DNA from: Leifsonia sp. Root1293 | Lineage (GTDB): Bacteria; Actinomycetota; Actinomycetes; Actinomycetales; Microbacteriaceae | Direction of reading: 5' to 3' | Assembly (NCBI RefSeq): GCF_001425325.1 | Contig: NZ_LMEH01000001.1 | Location: forward strand, 2,200,602 to 2,264,601 | DNA: 64,000 bases | In this document: piece after piece, positions 26,441 through 35,700 of the stretch | Numbering within the stretch: position 1 is the first letter of the stretch | How the letters are laid out: every line of letters starts with the position of its first letter | Program-made: the position numbers and the translations under genes | The notes under the pieces: generated by a model | Databases searched by the model: none | Told to the model about the DNA's origin: nothing | What the model saw: the letters and a program-made list of their open reading frames with translations, nothing else

Positions 26441-27050
26441 CCGTCGCCCCCTCCGGTGCGCCCGGCTCGGCGGGCTCGGCGGCGATGCTCCTCAGGAACA
26501 GCGCGGTGATCTGCTCGGCCAGCAGGGTCTTGCCCTCCGGGCCCTCCGGGGAGTACCACTGCGACAGGTAGTGCAAGTCGCTGAAGAAGTGCGCGATGAG
26601 CACCGGCCGCGGGATGTCGGTGCGGTAGAGGCCCTGCTGCTGGCCGGCCTCGATGAGAGCGCTGAACTCGTCGTTGTAATCGCGTCGCCGGCGGGTGACC
26701 TCCTGCTGACGCGGCTGCGAGAGCATGTGCTGGCTGCGGAAGAACACCGTGCCCTCTGGCAGGAAGTCGATCGAGGTCTCGATCACGTCGATGCACACGG
26801 CGCGCAGCACGTCGTCGACGGCCCCTCCCCGCGCGACGATCTCGTCGAGGTGCGACTTCTGCAGTGACAGCATCCGCTCGTAGATGGCGAAGAGCAGGTC
26901 GTCCTTCGACTGGAAGTAGTGGTACATCGCGCCCTTGGTGACTCCGGCGGCCTCCACGATCTGCTGAACGCTGGTGTTGGCGAAGCCCTGAGCTGCGAAG
27001 AGCTCGACGGCGGCCCTGGTCACGTCGTCTACGACACTGGTCTGTCTCAT
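26433..27050 (-). CDS. TetR/AcrR regulator, candidate master regulator of the acyl-CoA regulon
   Basis: 205 residues. HTH TSVQQIVEAAGVTKGAMYHYFQSKDDLL at about 26-52, followed by the helical ligand domain. The layout resembles actinobacterial acyl-CoA-responsive regulators of the KstR2/PaaR/FadR kind. It is the second gene of an operon whose promoter carries site 4 (27905-27926), so it is well placed to control itself and, through sites 1-3, the other catabolic units. This assignment is inference: no other TetR in the window has an ACCG-N6-CGGT site at its own operon. Confidence 0.88.
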   Translation of the reverse strand: MRQTSVVDDVTRAAVELFAAQGFANTSVQQIVEAAGVTKGAMYHYFQSKDDLLFAIYERMLSLQKSHLDEIVARGGAVDDVLRAVCIDVIETSIDFLPEGTVFFRSQHMLSQPRQQEVTRRRRDYNDEFSALIEAGQQQGLYRTDIPRPVLIAHFFSDLHYLSQWYSPEGPEGKTLLAEQITALFLRSIAAEPAEPGAPEGATDA

Positions 27051-27081
27051 GCACTCATCCTCGCTGGGTTCTCGCGGTGCG

Positions 27082-27846
27082 TCATCCGACAGGGCGGATG
27101 CTGCCGCCGCCGTCGATCACGATGGTCTGGCCGGTGATCCACGCGGCGTCTTCCGACAGGAGGAAAGCGACGGGCCCGGCCACGTCGTCGGGCAGTCCGA
27201 GGCGCTTCAACGGATACTCCCCTGCCACCTGCTGCTCGCGCCCCTCGTAGAGCGCCCGGGCGAAGGCGGTCTTGATCACGGCGGGGGCGACGGCGTTGAC
27301 ACGGATGCCCGGTGCGAGCTCGTGCGCCAACTGCAGGGTGAGGTTCACCAGCGCCGCCTTCGAGACCCCGTAGAACGCGATGCCGGGAGCCGCGGACAGC
27401 GCTGAGATCGACGACAGGTTCACGATCGACCTCGAGAGGCCGGCACCCACAGCGTCCCGCGTCCACTCCAGGGCGGCGACGACGTTCACGTCGAGGATCT
27501 TGCGCACGATCGAGGCCTCGATCTCGAGCGCCGGACCGTAGGCGGGGTTGATGCCCGCGTTGTTCACCAGGTGGTCGAGACGGCCGTGCCGTTCGGCGAT
27601 GTGAGCGAAGACCGCCGCGCGATGCTCCGGGTCGTCGGCCTTGCCTGCGACAGCGGTGGCGACGGCGGTCGCGGGCGACGTGGTCCCGCCCCCGTTCAGC
27701 TCGGCGAGCGCCGCGTCGAGCGACTCCTGCTTGCGCCCGGTGATGACCACCTGCGCGCCCTCGCTCACCAGCCGCTTCGCTATGGCGAGGCCGATGCCCC
27801 TGCTGCCGCCGGTGATCAGCGCCACCCGGCCGTCGAACCTCTGCAT
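27082..27846 (-). CDS. Short-chain dehydrogenase (3-oxoacyl-ACP reductase-like)
   Basis: 254 residues from ATG 27846 (GAAGGAG upstream). GGSRGIG cofactor loop, NNAGINP, catalytic Ser in NLSSISAL, Tyr and Lys in [12 protein letters not shown]. First gene of the SDR-TetR-oxidoreductase-SDR operon. A longer frame to 28071 would run through the operator and is rejected. Likely oxidises a hydroxyacyl-CoA intermediate; substrate not known. Confidence 0.9.
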   Translation of the reverse strand: MQRFDGRVALITGGSRGIGLAIAKRLVSEGAQVVITGRKQESLDAALAELNGGGTTSPATAVATAVAGKADDPEHRAAVFAHIAERHGRLDHLVNNAGINPAYGPALEIEASIVRKILDVNVVAALEWTRDAVGAGLSRSIVNLSSISALSAAPGIAFYGVSKAALVNLTLQLAHELAPGIRVNAVAPAVIKTAFARALYEGREQQVAGEYPLKRLGLPDDVAGPVAFLLSEDAAWITGQTIVIDGGGSIRPVG

Positions 27847-27904
27847 GTGCTCTCCTTCGAGTACGCGAGTACGCTGCTGCCTGGATCCGTTCGGGATCAT
27901 GCTA

Positions 27905-27926
27905 CAGACCGACCGGACGGTTTGTC
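27905..27926. promoter_or_regulatory. TetR-type operator, site 4 (AGACCG-N6-CGGTTT)
   Basis: ACCG (27908-27911), ACCGGA, CGGT (27918-27921). A TAGCAT -10 candidate follows directly on the minus strand. It lies about 60 bp before the SDR start, in the gap shared with msrB. Confidence 0.65.
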
Positions 27927-28071
27927 TCGATGGAGAGTACCATCCGCAACTCACAGCGCGCTCCCAGCCCCGGCGGAACAGCAGACCCCCGCCATCCGTT
28001 CTCCTAGGTGGCACCGAAATACGGGTGTCACCCGGCGCCGCAGCCAGCGTCGCCAGCAGAAGGAGGAGCAC

Positions 28072-28548
28072 GTGTCACAGGACTACCGCAAGACTCCCGA
28101 GGCGCTCGCCCGCCTCACCCCGAACCAGTACAAGGTCACGCAGAACGAGGGCACGGAGCCCGCCTTCCGCAACGAGTACTGGAACAACCACGAGGTCGGC
28201 CTGTACGTCGACGTCGTCTCCGGGCAGCCGCTGTTCACCTCGGTCGACAAGTACGACTCGCGATCGGGATGGCCGAGCTTCACCAAGCCGATCAGCCCCG
28301 ACGCCGTCACCGAGCACACCGACCGCACGCTCTTCATGAAGCGCGTCGAGGTGCGCTCCTCGGGGGCCGATAGCCACCTGGGCCACGTCTTCGATGACGG
28401 GCCCGCGGATGCCGGCGGCCTGCGCTACTGCATGAACTCGGCGTCGCTGCGGTTCATCCCGCTCGCCGAGCTCGAGGAGCAGGGCTACGGTGAACTCCGG
28501 GCGCTGTTTCCGACCGACGCCGCATCCACCACGAAGGAGAACTCATGA
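28072..28548 (+). CDS. msrB: Peptide-methionine (R)-S-oxide reductase
   Basis: 158 residues. Strong RBS AAGGAGGAGCAC before GTG. Substrate-binding SGWPSF, then LGHVFDDGP and catalytic Cys in [11 protein letters not shown]. The position that holds the resolving Cys in many MsrBs reads DSRSGWPSF, so this Cys is missing, and the CxxC zinc pairs are absent. This is therefore a non-zinc form that must be recycled differently, perhaps directly by thioredoxin or mycoredoxin. The stop overlaps msrA by 4 nt. Confidence 0.95.
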   Translation: MSQDYRKTPEALARLTPNQYKVTQNEGTEPAFRNEYWNNHEVGLYVDVVSGQPLFTSVDKYDSRSGWPSFTKPISPDAVTEHTDRTLFMKRVEVRSSGADSHLGHVFDDGPADAGGLRYCMNSASLRFIPLAELEEQGYGELRALFPTDAASTTKENS

Positions 28549-29075
28549 CCACGACACCCGCCACCACCGAGACCGCCGTCCTCGCGGGCGGATGCTTCTG
28601 GGGCATGGAGGATCTCATCCGCCGCCGCCCCGGAGTGATCAGCACCCGCGTGGGCTACACGGGCGGCGATGTTCCGAACGCCACGTACCGCAACCACGGC
28701 ACCCACGCCGAGGCCATCGAGATCGTCTTCGACCCGACGGTGACCTCGTACCGTGACCAGCTGGAGTTCTTCTTCCAGATCCACGACCCCACCACGCGCA
28801 ACCGCCAGGGCAACGACATCGGCACCAGCTACCGCTCGGCGATCTTCCCGCTGAACGAGGAGCAGGCCGCCGTTGCGCAGGACACCATCGCCGACGTCGA
28901 CGCGTCGGGCCTGTGGCCGGCCAAGGTCGTCACCGAGGTGACCCCGGCCGGAGCCTTCTGGGAGGCCGAGCCCGAGCACCAGGACTACCTGGAGCGCTAC
29001 CCCAACGGCTACACCTGCCACTTCGTGCGTCCGGGCTGGGTGCTGCCGAAGCGCAACGCGGAGCAGAGCGCCTAG
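28545..29075 (+). CDS. msrA: Peptide-methionine (S)-S-oxide reductase
   Basis: 176 residues. Catalytic GCFWGMED motif near 16-23, [21 protein letters not shown] and [14 protein letters not shown] are the standard MsrA blocks. It repairs methionine S-sulfoxide and complements MsrB stereochemically. Its start overlaps msrB by 4 nt, so the two are translated together. A clear terminator follows at 29114-29150. Confidence 0.96.
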   Translation: MTTTPATTETAVLAGGCFWGMEDLIRRRPGVISTRVGYTGGDVPNATYRNHGTHAEAIEIVFDPTVTSYRDQLEFFFQIHDPTTRNRQGNDIGTSYRSAIFPLNEEQAAVAQDTIADVDASGLWPAKVVTEVTPAGAFWEAEPEHQDYLERYPNGYTCHFVRPGWVLPKRNAEQSA

Positions 29076-29113
29076 CTGAACACCGTCTTGCCTCCCGAGG
29101 CCGGATGACACCG

Positions 29114-29150
29114 AACGCCCCGCTCGATCTTCGGATCGGGCGGGGCGTTT
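29114..29150 (+). terminator. Intrinsic terminator after msrBA
   Basis: Stem AACGCCCCGC-TCGATC, tetraloop TTCG, GATCGG-GCGGGGCGTT then T. It has about 16 pairs with one mismatch, an ideal UUCG loop and a short T stretch. Confidence 0.88.
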
Positions 29151-29207
29151 CGTCGTTCACCCGCGAGATCCGCCGTCACACGCCGCGCCGCCCCCTACGC
29201 TGAGAGC

Positions 29208-29774
29208 ATGACGACCCGCATCGCCACCCGTGCCACGCTCGCCGCCATCGCCGGATTCGCCCTGCTCGCGCTCAGCGCGTGCAGCAGCGCCGGCTCGGGG
29301 TCGGACATCTCCCCGGCTCCGGAGTCGAGCGCGTCCAGCTCGACGGCCGCAGCCGAACCGATCGGCGACTGCACCGGCGTCGCCGTGATCGTCGATGCCG
29401 GCAACCTCGAGAGCGCCGACGACCCGTCGACCACGGCCTGCATCGACGCGGACGCGCCCATCGCGGCATCCGAGGCACTGAAGCAGGCGGACGTCGCGAC
29501 AGTGGGCACCGACGAGTACGCCGACCAGGTCGTCTGCCGCGTGAACGGCGTGCCGGCGGAGGACGAGGCGATCACGGCACCCGACGGCACCGACTACTTC
29601 GAGAAGTGCGCCAGCATGCCTGCTGCCTTCGCCTACTGGTCGCTCTGGGTGAAGCCGGCCGACGGCGAGTGGGCGTACGCGCAGGAGGGCCTCGGCACCC
29701 TGCAGCTGGCTCCGGGCGACTCCGTGGAGCTGCTCTTCACGCTGAACGACGAGCCGGCAGCCCCCGCCGCCTGA
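29208..29774 (+). CDS. Lipoprotein upstream of ECF transporter
   Basis: 188 residues. Lipobox LSAC (near 25), then a Ser/Ala/Thr linker. The C-terminal part (YWSLWVKPADGEWAYAQEGLGTLQLAPGDSVELLF in the sequence) resembles the transcobalamin-like/DUF4430 beta domain. Three further Cys occur in the middle (IGDC, TAC, VVC, EKC region). A TACGCT box 6 nt before ATG predicts a leaderless mRNA. It lies 34 bp before a single-chain ECF transporter and near metH, so it may capture cobalamin or a related ligand outside the membrane. The link to cobalamin is inference. Confidence 0.75.
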   Translation: MTTRIATRATLAAIAGFALLALSACSSAGSGSDISPAPESSASSSTAAAEPIGDCTGVAVIVDAGNLESADDPSTTACIDADAPIAASEALKQADVATVGTDEYADQVVCRVNGVPAEDEAITAPDGTDYFEKCASMPAAFAYWSLWVKPADGEWAYAQEGLGTLQLAPGDSVELLFTLNDEPAAPAA

Positions 29775-29808
29775 CACCAGCTCGCCGGCGTGCGAGAGTG
29801 AGGCCCTG

Positions 29809-32796
29809 ATGCTCCGCTTCCGGTCGGCCCCACTGAAGGCCGCGGCGCTCCTCGCCGTCGGCTTCATCGCGCTGCGCCTGGCGTATCGAGCACTCTTCAA
29901 CGGACTCAGCGGCTCGGGCCTCGTGCTCCTCGACCTGCCGGCCGTGCGTCTTCCGCCGCCGTTCGCCCATGTCGCCCTCTTCGGTCCCATCACGACAGGG
30001 GGCATCCAGGTCGCCATCGAGAGCGCCCTCCCGATAGCGCTCGTCATCCTGGCGTTCGGCGTGCTCAACGCGCTCGTCGACGCCTCGCGCCTCTTCGCCC
30101 GGGGCGCACGGGGCGGGCCGTTCCGCGGCATCGCCCGGTCCCTCGTGATCGCGTGGGCCACCTTCCCCGGGCTGACGGATGCCGTCGGCTCCGTGCGGCG
30201 CGCCCGCCGCCTGCGTGCCGAGCGCGGGCCGGCCTCACTGCTGGTGCCCGTCTTCGAGCGCACCATCGAACGCGCCGTCGCCGTGGCGGCCACCATGGAG
30301 GTGCGCGGTTTCGCGTCGAGCCGACCCGTGGACGGCGGGTGCGATCGCCCCGTCGTGCTGCGCGGCCTCACCCTCGGGTTCGACGGGCGACGGATGCTCC
30401 ACGTCGAGGACCTGTCGCTGTCGACCGGGTCCCTCACCGTCCTCTCCGGGTCCACCGGCTCCGGCAAGTCGTCGCTGCTGAACGCCTGCAGCGGCCTGTT
30501 CAGCCACGTCGACGGCGGCGAGGCGAGCGGCACCATCGAGATCGGGGGTGTCGACAGGCTGACCGTGCCGCCGCGCGACACGGCGCGTTTCGTCGGCGTG
30601 GTGCTGCAGCAGCCGCGGCTCGGTTTCGCCAGCGAGAGCGTGGCCGACGAGATCGGCTTCTCGCTCGACGTGCGCGGCGTCGCGCCGGTCATCGTGGCCG
30701 CGCGGGTGCGCGAGGTGGCGCAGCGCCTCGGCATCGTCGATCTCGTCGGGCGCGACATCCGCTCGCTCTCGGCCGGAGAGGCCACCCTCGTGGCCATCGC
30801 TGCAGCGGTGATCCAGCAGCCGACGCTGCTGCTCGTCGACGAGCCGCTCGCCGATCTCGATCGAGACGCCAGGGAGCGCATCGCGAACCTCCTCGGCGCG
30901 CTCGCGCACGACGCCGGCGTGTGCGTGCTTGTGGCTGAGCATCGCGTGGGCGAGCTGGCGCACGTGGCCGACGAGGTGCTGTCGATCGAGCAGGGCGAGC
31001 TGCGGCGCGGCAGTTCCTCCGTCGCGCTGCCGATGTTTCATGAGCGCGACGCAGAAACTGCAGCGTCGGCGGAGGCTGCTGCGGCGTCGGCGTCGGCGTC
31101 GGCGGCTGCGGCGCCCGCTGCCACGCCGATCGCCCGCGTCACCGGGCTGTCCGTCAGCCACGGCGACCGCCCCGCTGTGCTCGACGCCTCGTTCACCCTC
31201 GCCCCCGGCGAGATCGTCGCGATCACCGGGCCGAACGGCGCCGGCAAGTCATCCCTCCTCGCGGCGATGGCCCTGCCTGCCGCATCCGCAACCGTGCTCG
31301 TCGATGGAGCCGACGTGGCTGCGCTTCCCGCCCGACTCCGCCGCATGTCCGTCGCCCTCGTTCCGGACGCCTCCGACGACCTGCTGTTCTCGACCACCGT
31401 CGCCCAGGAGTGCCGACGGGCCGACCGCTCGGCCGAGCGCGGCACGACCCAGCGCTCGTTCGAGTCGCTGCTGGGCTCCGAGCCCGGCGGTCATGCACTC
31501 AGGCACCCGCGGGACCTCTCCACCGGGGAGCGCCGGCTGCTGGCCATCGCCATCCAGTTGGCGGCAGCACCACGAGTGCTGCTCGTCGACGAGCCGACCC
31601 GCGGACTCGACGGGGTCGCGCGCACGCAGGTGGCCGGGGCACTCCGCCAGGCTGCGGCGAGCGGATGCGCGGTGGTGATCGCCAGTCACGACAGAACGTT
31701 CGCCGCCGAGGTCGCCGATCGTGGGCTCGAGATGAGCGAGGGGCGGTTGCGTGAGGCCGTCCGGCTCGCTGACCTGCCGCTCCCTGACCTCCCGCTCGCT
31801 GAGGTCCGGCGAAGCCGCGACCGAAGCGCCGCCCGCGACCACGCGTCGACCGCGGACTCCGCCCGGGCCTCAGCGAGCGAAGGTGAGGTCCGGGCCTCTG
31901 CGAGCGCGGGCACGCGCGCCACCCTCTGGCAACCGCTCATCCTTCTCGCGGGCTCCCTCCTGGCCGCCGCAGCCTTCGGGTGGCCGCTGCTCGTCCCGGC
32001 CCTGCCTGCCCAGGCGCAGGCTGCAGCTCCGATCGCCGCCATCGCCCTGCTCCCGTTCCTCGTGGTGGCCGTCGCGCTCTCCCTCGACGGTGCCGTGCGA
32101 TCCGCCAAGACGCTCGCGCTGCTCGGCACCCTCACCGCCATCGGAGCGGCCGTGCGCATCGCCAGCACCGGCGTCGGCGGCGTCGAGGCCCTGTTCGTGC
32201 TGCTCATCCTCGCCGGCCGGGTGTTCGGCGCCCGCTTCGGCTTCCTCCTCGGCATCCTCACCATCGCGCTGTCCTCCACCCTGTGGGGCGGATTCGGCCC
32301 GTGGACGCCGTTCCAAATGTTCGCCTGCGGCTGGGTGGGAGCGGGAGCCGGCCTCCTTCCGAGGCCCAGGATGCAGGAGGCAAGGCGGCCCGGCAGCCCT
32401 GCGGTCGAGATCGCGATGCTCGCCGTCTACGGCGTGCTCTCGTCCTACGCCTTCGGCCTGATCATGAACCTGTGGTTCTGGCCGTTCGCCGTGGGCACGG
32501 CCTCCGACATCGCCTACGTGCCCGGAGCATCCGTCGCCACGAACGCGAGTTCGTTCCTGCTGTACTCACTGGTCACGTCGACTCTCACCTGGGACACCCT
32601 GCGGGCCGTCACGAGTGTCGTCGGCATCGTCGTGGCCGGCCCCGCGATCCTCGCGGCGCTGCGCCGGGCGAAGGTCGGACCGGCTAGACCGAGAAGTACT
32701 TCGCCTCGGGGTGATGGAACACGAACGCGTCGGTTGACTGCTCCGGATGCAGCTGCAGCTCCTCCGACAGCTCGACGCCCATCCGCTCGGGCTTGA
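29809..32796 (+). CDS. Four-domain ECF-type transporter in one chain (EcfT-EcfA-EcfA'-S component)
   Basis: 995 residues. Residues 1 to about 185: short EcfT-like membrane part ending in the coupling helix with MEVRGF. ATPase 1, about 190-410: Walker A GSTGSGKSS near 220, signature LSAGE, Walker B LLLVDEP. Ala/Ser-rich linker about 420-445. ATPase 2, about 446-650: Walker A GPNGAGKSS near 476, signature LSTGE, Walker B near 593. Second linker, about 660-700, is encoded by dispersed repeats (31797-31880). Residues about 704-953 are hydrophobic helices of an S component. RBS GAGG. The last about 37 codons overlap the 3' end of metH on the other strand and look like antisense metH; a frameshift or true read-through is possible. 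Confidence 0.88.
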   Translation: MLRFRSAPLKAAALLAVGFIALRLAYRALFNGLSGSGLVLLDLPAVRLPPPFAHVALFGPITTGGIQVAIESALPIALVILAFGVLNALVDASRLFARGARGGPFRGIARSLVIAWATFPGLTDAVGSVRRARRLRAERGPASLLVPVFERTIERAVAVAATMEVRGFASSRPVDGGCDRPVVLRGLTLGFDGRRMLHVEDLSLSTGSLTVLSGSTGSGKSSLLNACSGLFSHVDGGEASGTIEIGGVDRLTVPPRDTARFVGVVLQQPRLGFASESVADEIGFSLDVRGVAPVIVAARVREVAQRLGIVDLVGRDIRSLSAGEATLVAIAAAVIQQPTLLLVDEPLADLDRDARERIANLLGALAHDAGVCVLVAEHRVGELAHVADEVLSIEQGELRRGSSSVALPMFHERDAETAASAEAAAASASASAAAAPAATPIARVTGLSVSHGDRPAVLDASFTLAPGEIVAITGPNGAGKSSLLAAMALPAASATVLVDGADVAALPARLRRMSVALVPDASDDLLFSTTVAQECRRADRSAERGTTQRSFESLLGSEPGGHALRHPRDLSTGERRLLAIAIQLAAAPRVLLVDEPTRGLDGVARTQVAGALRQAAASGCAVVIASHDRTFAAEVADRGLEMSEGRLREAVRLADLPLPDLPLAEVRRSRDRSAARDHASTADSARASASEGEVRASASAGTRATLWQPLILLAGSLLAAAAFGWPLLVPALPAQAQAAAPIAAIALLPFLVVAVALSLDGAVRSAKTLALLGTLTAIGAAVRIASTGVGGVEALFVLLILAGRVFGARFGFLLGILTIALSSTLWGGFGPWTPFQMFACGWVGAGAGLLPRPRMQEARRPGSPAVEIAMLAVYGVLSSYAFGLIMNLWFWPFAVGTASDIAYVPGASVATNASSFLLYSLVTSTLTWDTLRAVTSVVGIVVAGPAILAALRRAKVGPARPRSTSPRGDGTRTRRLTAPDAAAAPPTARRPSARA
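31797..31880. repeat. Inverted pair of family B repeats inside the ECF gene
   Basis: Left arm 31797-31828 (CGCTGAGGTCCGGCGAAGCC...) and right arm 31843-31880 (GCGTCGACCGCGGACTCCGC...) have the same order and orientation as the intergenic pair at 12377-12477. The reading frame stays open through both, giving an Arg/Ser/Ala-rich linker between ATPase 2 and the S component. Confidence 0.75.
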
Positions 32797-35700
32797 GCAA
32801 CTCGACCACCTTGCGGCGGTCCTCCATGTCGGGGCAGGCCGGGTAGCCGAGCGAGAAGCGCGCGCCGCGGTACTCGAGCTTGAACAGACCGGCGACGTCG
32901 GTGGGGTCCTCAGCCGCGAAGCCCAGCTCCGAGCGGATGCGACCGTGCCAGAACTCGGCGAGCGACTCCGTGAGCTGCATGACGAGGCCGTTCAGCTCCA
33001 TGTAGTCGCGGTACCTGTTCTCGGCGAAGAGCTTGGCCGTGACCTGATCGATGTGCGCCCCGGCGGTGACGAGCTGAACGGGCATCACGTCGACGAGCCC
33101 CGATGACCGGGGCTTCACGAAGTCGGCCAGGCACAGGTGCCTGTCGCGGCGCTGCCTGGGGAAGTGGAACCGCAGGCGGTCGGAGCCGAGCGCGGAACCT
33201 TCCGTCACCGAACCGCCGTCGGGGGCCAGCAGCCCAGGGACTCCGAGCACGCCCGTCGGGTCGTCGCCGTGGTTCAGCACCACGATGTCGTCCCCCTCGC
33301 TCACCACGGGGAAGTAGCCGTAGGCGACCGAGGCGTCGAGCATGCCCTCGGCCAGGATGCGGTCGAGCCAGTAGCGCAACCGGGGGCGACCCTCGGTCTG
33401 CACCAGCTCCTCGTAGCCGGCGGCGCCGTCGCCGCGTCCGGGTTTCAGGCCCCACTGGCCCATGAAGGTGGCACGTTCGTCGAGGAACGCCGCGTAGTCG
33501 GCGAGCGCGATGCCGCGCACGATGCGGGTGCCCCAGAACGGCGGAACGGGCACGGCGGCATCCGTCGCCACGTCCGACCGGGTCGGCATGTTCTCGGGCT
33601 CCGTGAGGGTGAGCAGGCTGCCCTCGCGGTGGATGCGCTTCTTGAGCGCCGGAAGGCCGACGGATGCCGGATCCGCGCCGCGCGCGATCGCCACGAGCGG
33701 TTCCATGAGCGCCAGCCCTTCGAAGGCGTCGCGGGCGTAGCGCACGGTGCCGTCGAACAGGCCGGCGAGGTCGTCCTCGACGTACGCGCGGGTGAGAGCG
33801 GCACCGCCGAGCAGCACGGGCCAGCGCCCGGCGAGTCCCCGCGTGTTGAGCTCGAGCAGGTTCTCCTTCATGACCACCGTCGACTTGACGAGCAGTCCGC
33901 TCATGCCGATGACGTCGGCGTCGTGCTCCTCGGCCGCCTTGATGATGTCGGCGATCGGCTGCTTGATGCCGAGGTTGATCACCTCGTAGCCGTTGTTCGT
34001 GAGGATGATGTCGACCAGGTTCTTGCCGATGTCGTGAACGTCGCCGCGCACGGTGCCGAGCACGATGCGGCCCTTGCCCGCATCCGTCGTCTTCTCCATG
34101 TGCGGTTCGAGCAGGGCGACGGCCGCCTTCATCACCTCGGCGGACTGCAGCACGAACGGCAGCTGCATCTCGCCGGAACCGAACCTCTCGCCCACCACCT
34201 TCATGCCCTCGAGCAGGTGGTCGTTCACGATGCCGAGCGCGCTCATGCCGTCGGCGCGGGCGAGGTCGAGGTCGGCCTCGAGCCCCTTCGCGTCGCCGTC
34301 GATGATGCGCCGCTCGAGCCGCTCGCCGACGGGCAGCGCCGCGAGCTCGTGGGCGCGCTGGTCGCGGAGCGCTGCGGTGTCGACACCGGCGAAGAGGTCG
34401 AGCATCTTCTCGAGCGGGTCGTAGACGAGCGTGCCGTCGGCGTCGTACTCGCGCCGGTCCCACACCAGGTCGAGGGCGACCTTGCGACGGTCGTCGGGCA
34501 CCGAGGCGAGCGGCACGATCTTGGCTGCGTCGATGATGCCGGAGCTGAGCCCAGCCTCGACCGCCTCGTGCAGGAACACCGAGTTGAGCACCGAGCGGGC
34601 GGCGGGGTTCAGGCCGAACGACACGTTCGAGACGCCGAGGGTGGTGTGGATACCCGGGTACTTGGCGGTGATGCGCCGGATGGCCTCGATGGTCTCGATG
34701 CCGTCGCGGCGGGTCTCCTCCTGGCCCGTGGCGATGGGGAAGGTGAGGGCGTCGACGATGATGTCCTCCACGCGCATCCCCCACTCGCCCGTGAGGGTGT
34801 CGACGAGACGGGAGGCGATCCGCACCTTGTCGTCTGCGGTGCGGGCCTGCCCCTCCTCGTCGATGGTGAGCGCGACGACAGCGGCGCCGTGCTCGGCGAC
34901 CAGCGGCATGATGCGACCGAAGCGGGAGGTGGGGCCGTCGCCGTCCTCGAAGTTCACCGAGTTGACGGTCGGGCGCCCGCCAATGAGCTCCATGCCGGCC
35001 TGCAGCACGGGTGGCTCGGTGGAGTCGACGACGAGCGGCAGCGTCGAGGCGCTCGCAAGTCGCGACACCACCTCGCGGATATCGGCGACGCCGTCGCGTC
35101 CCACGTAGTCGACGCACACGTCGAGCAGGTGGGCTCCCACCCGGATCTGGTTGCGCGCGATCTCCACGCAGTCGTCCCAGCGCTCGTCGAGCATCGCCTC
35201 CCGGAACGCCTTGGAGCCGTTGGCGTTGGTGCGCTCGCCGATCGCAAGGTACGAGGCATCCTGGTCGAAGGAGACGTGCTGGTAGAGGCTGGCGACGCCG
35301 GCCTCCTCCTCGATGACCCGCACGGCGGGGACCACCGGCGTCCCTGCGGCGTTGGCGCCACCCGCGCCGGTGCCGGTGCCGGTTCCGTGCAGTCGCTCGA
35401 CCACGGCACGCATGTGCGCGGGCGTCGTGCCGCAGCATCCGCCGATCAGCGACAGCCCGAACTCACGCACGAACTGCTCGTGCGCCGTCGCCAGTTCGAC
35501 GGGAGTCAGCGGATAGCTGGCGCCGTGGGTGCCGAGCACGGGCAGGCCGGCGTTCGGCATGCAGACGACGGGCACGGTGGAGTGCTTCGACAGGTGCCGC
35601 AGATGCTCGCTCATCTCGGCCGGCCCTGTGGCGCAGTTCAGCCCGATCGCGTCGACGCCGAGGGGCTCGAGCGCCGTGAGCGCCGCGCCGATCTCGCTGC

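Noticed and set aside
27847-28071. N-terminal extension of the SDR to 28071
   Set aside because: It would translate the operator and promoter region; the ATG at 27846 has a strong RBS and starts directly at the SDR fold.
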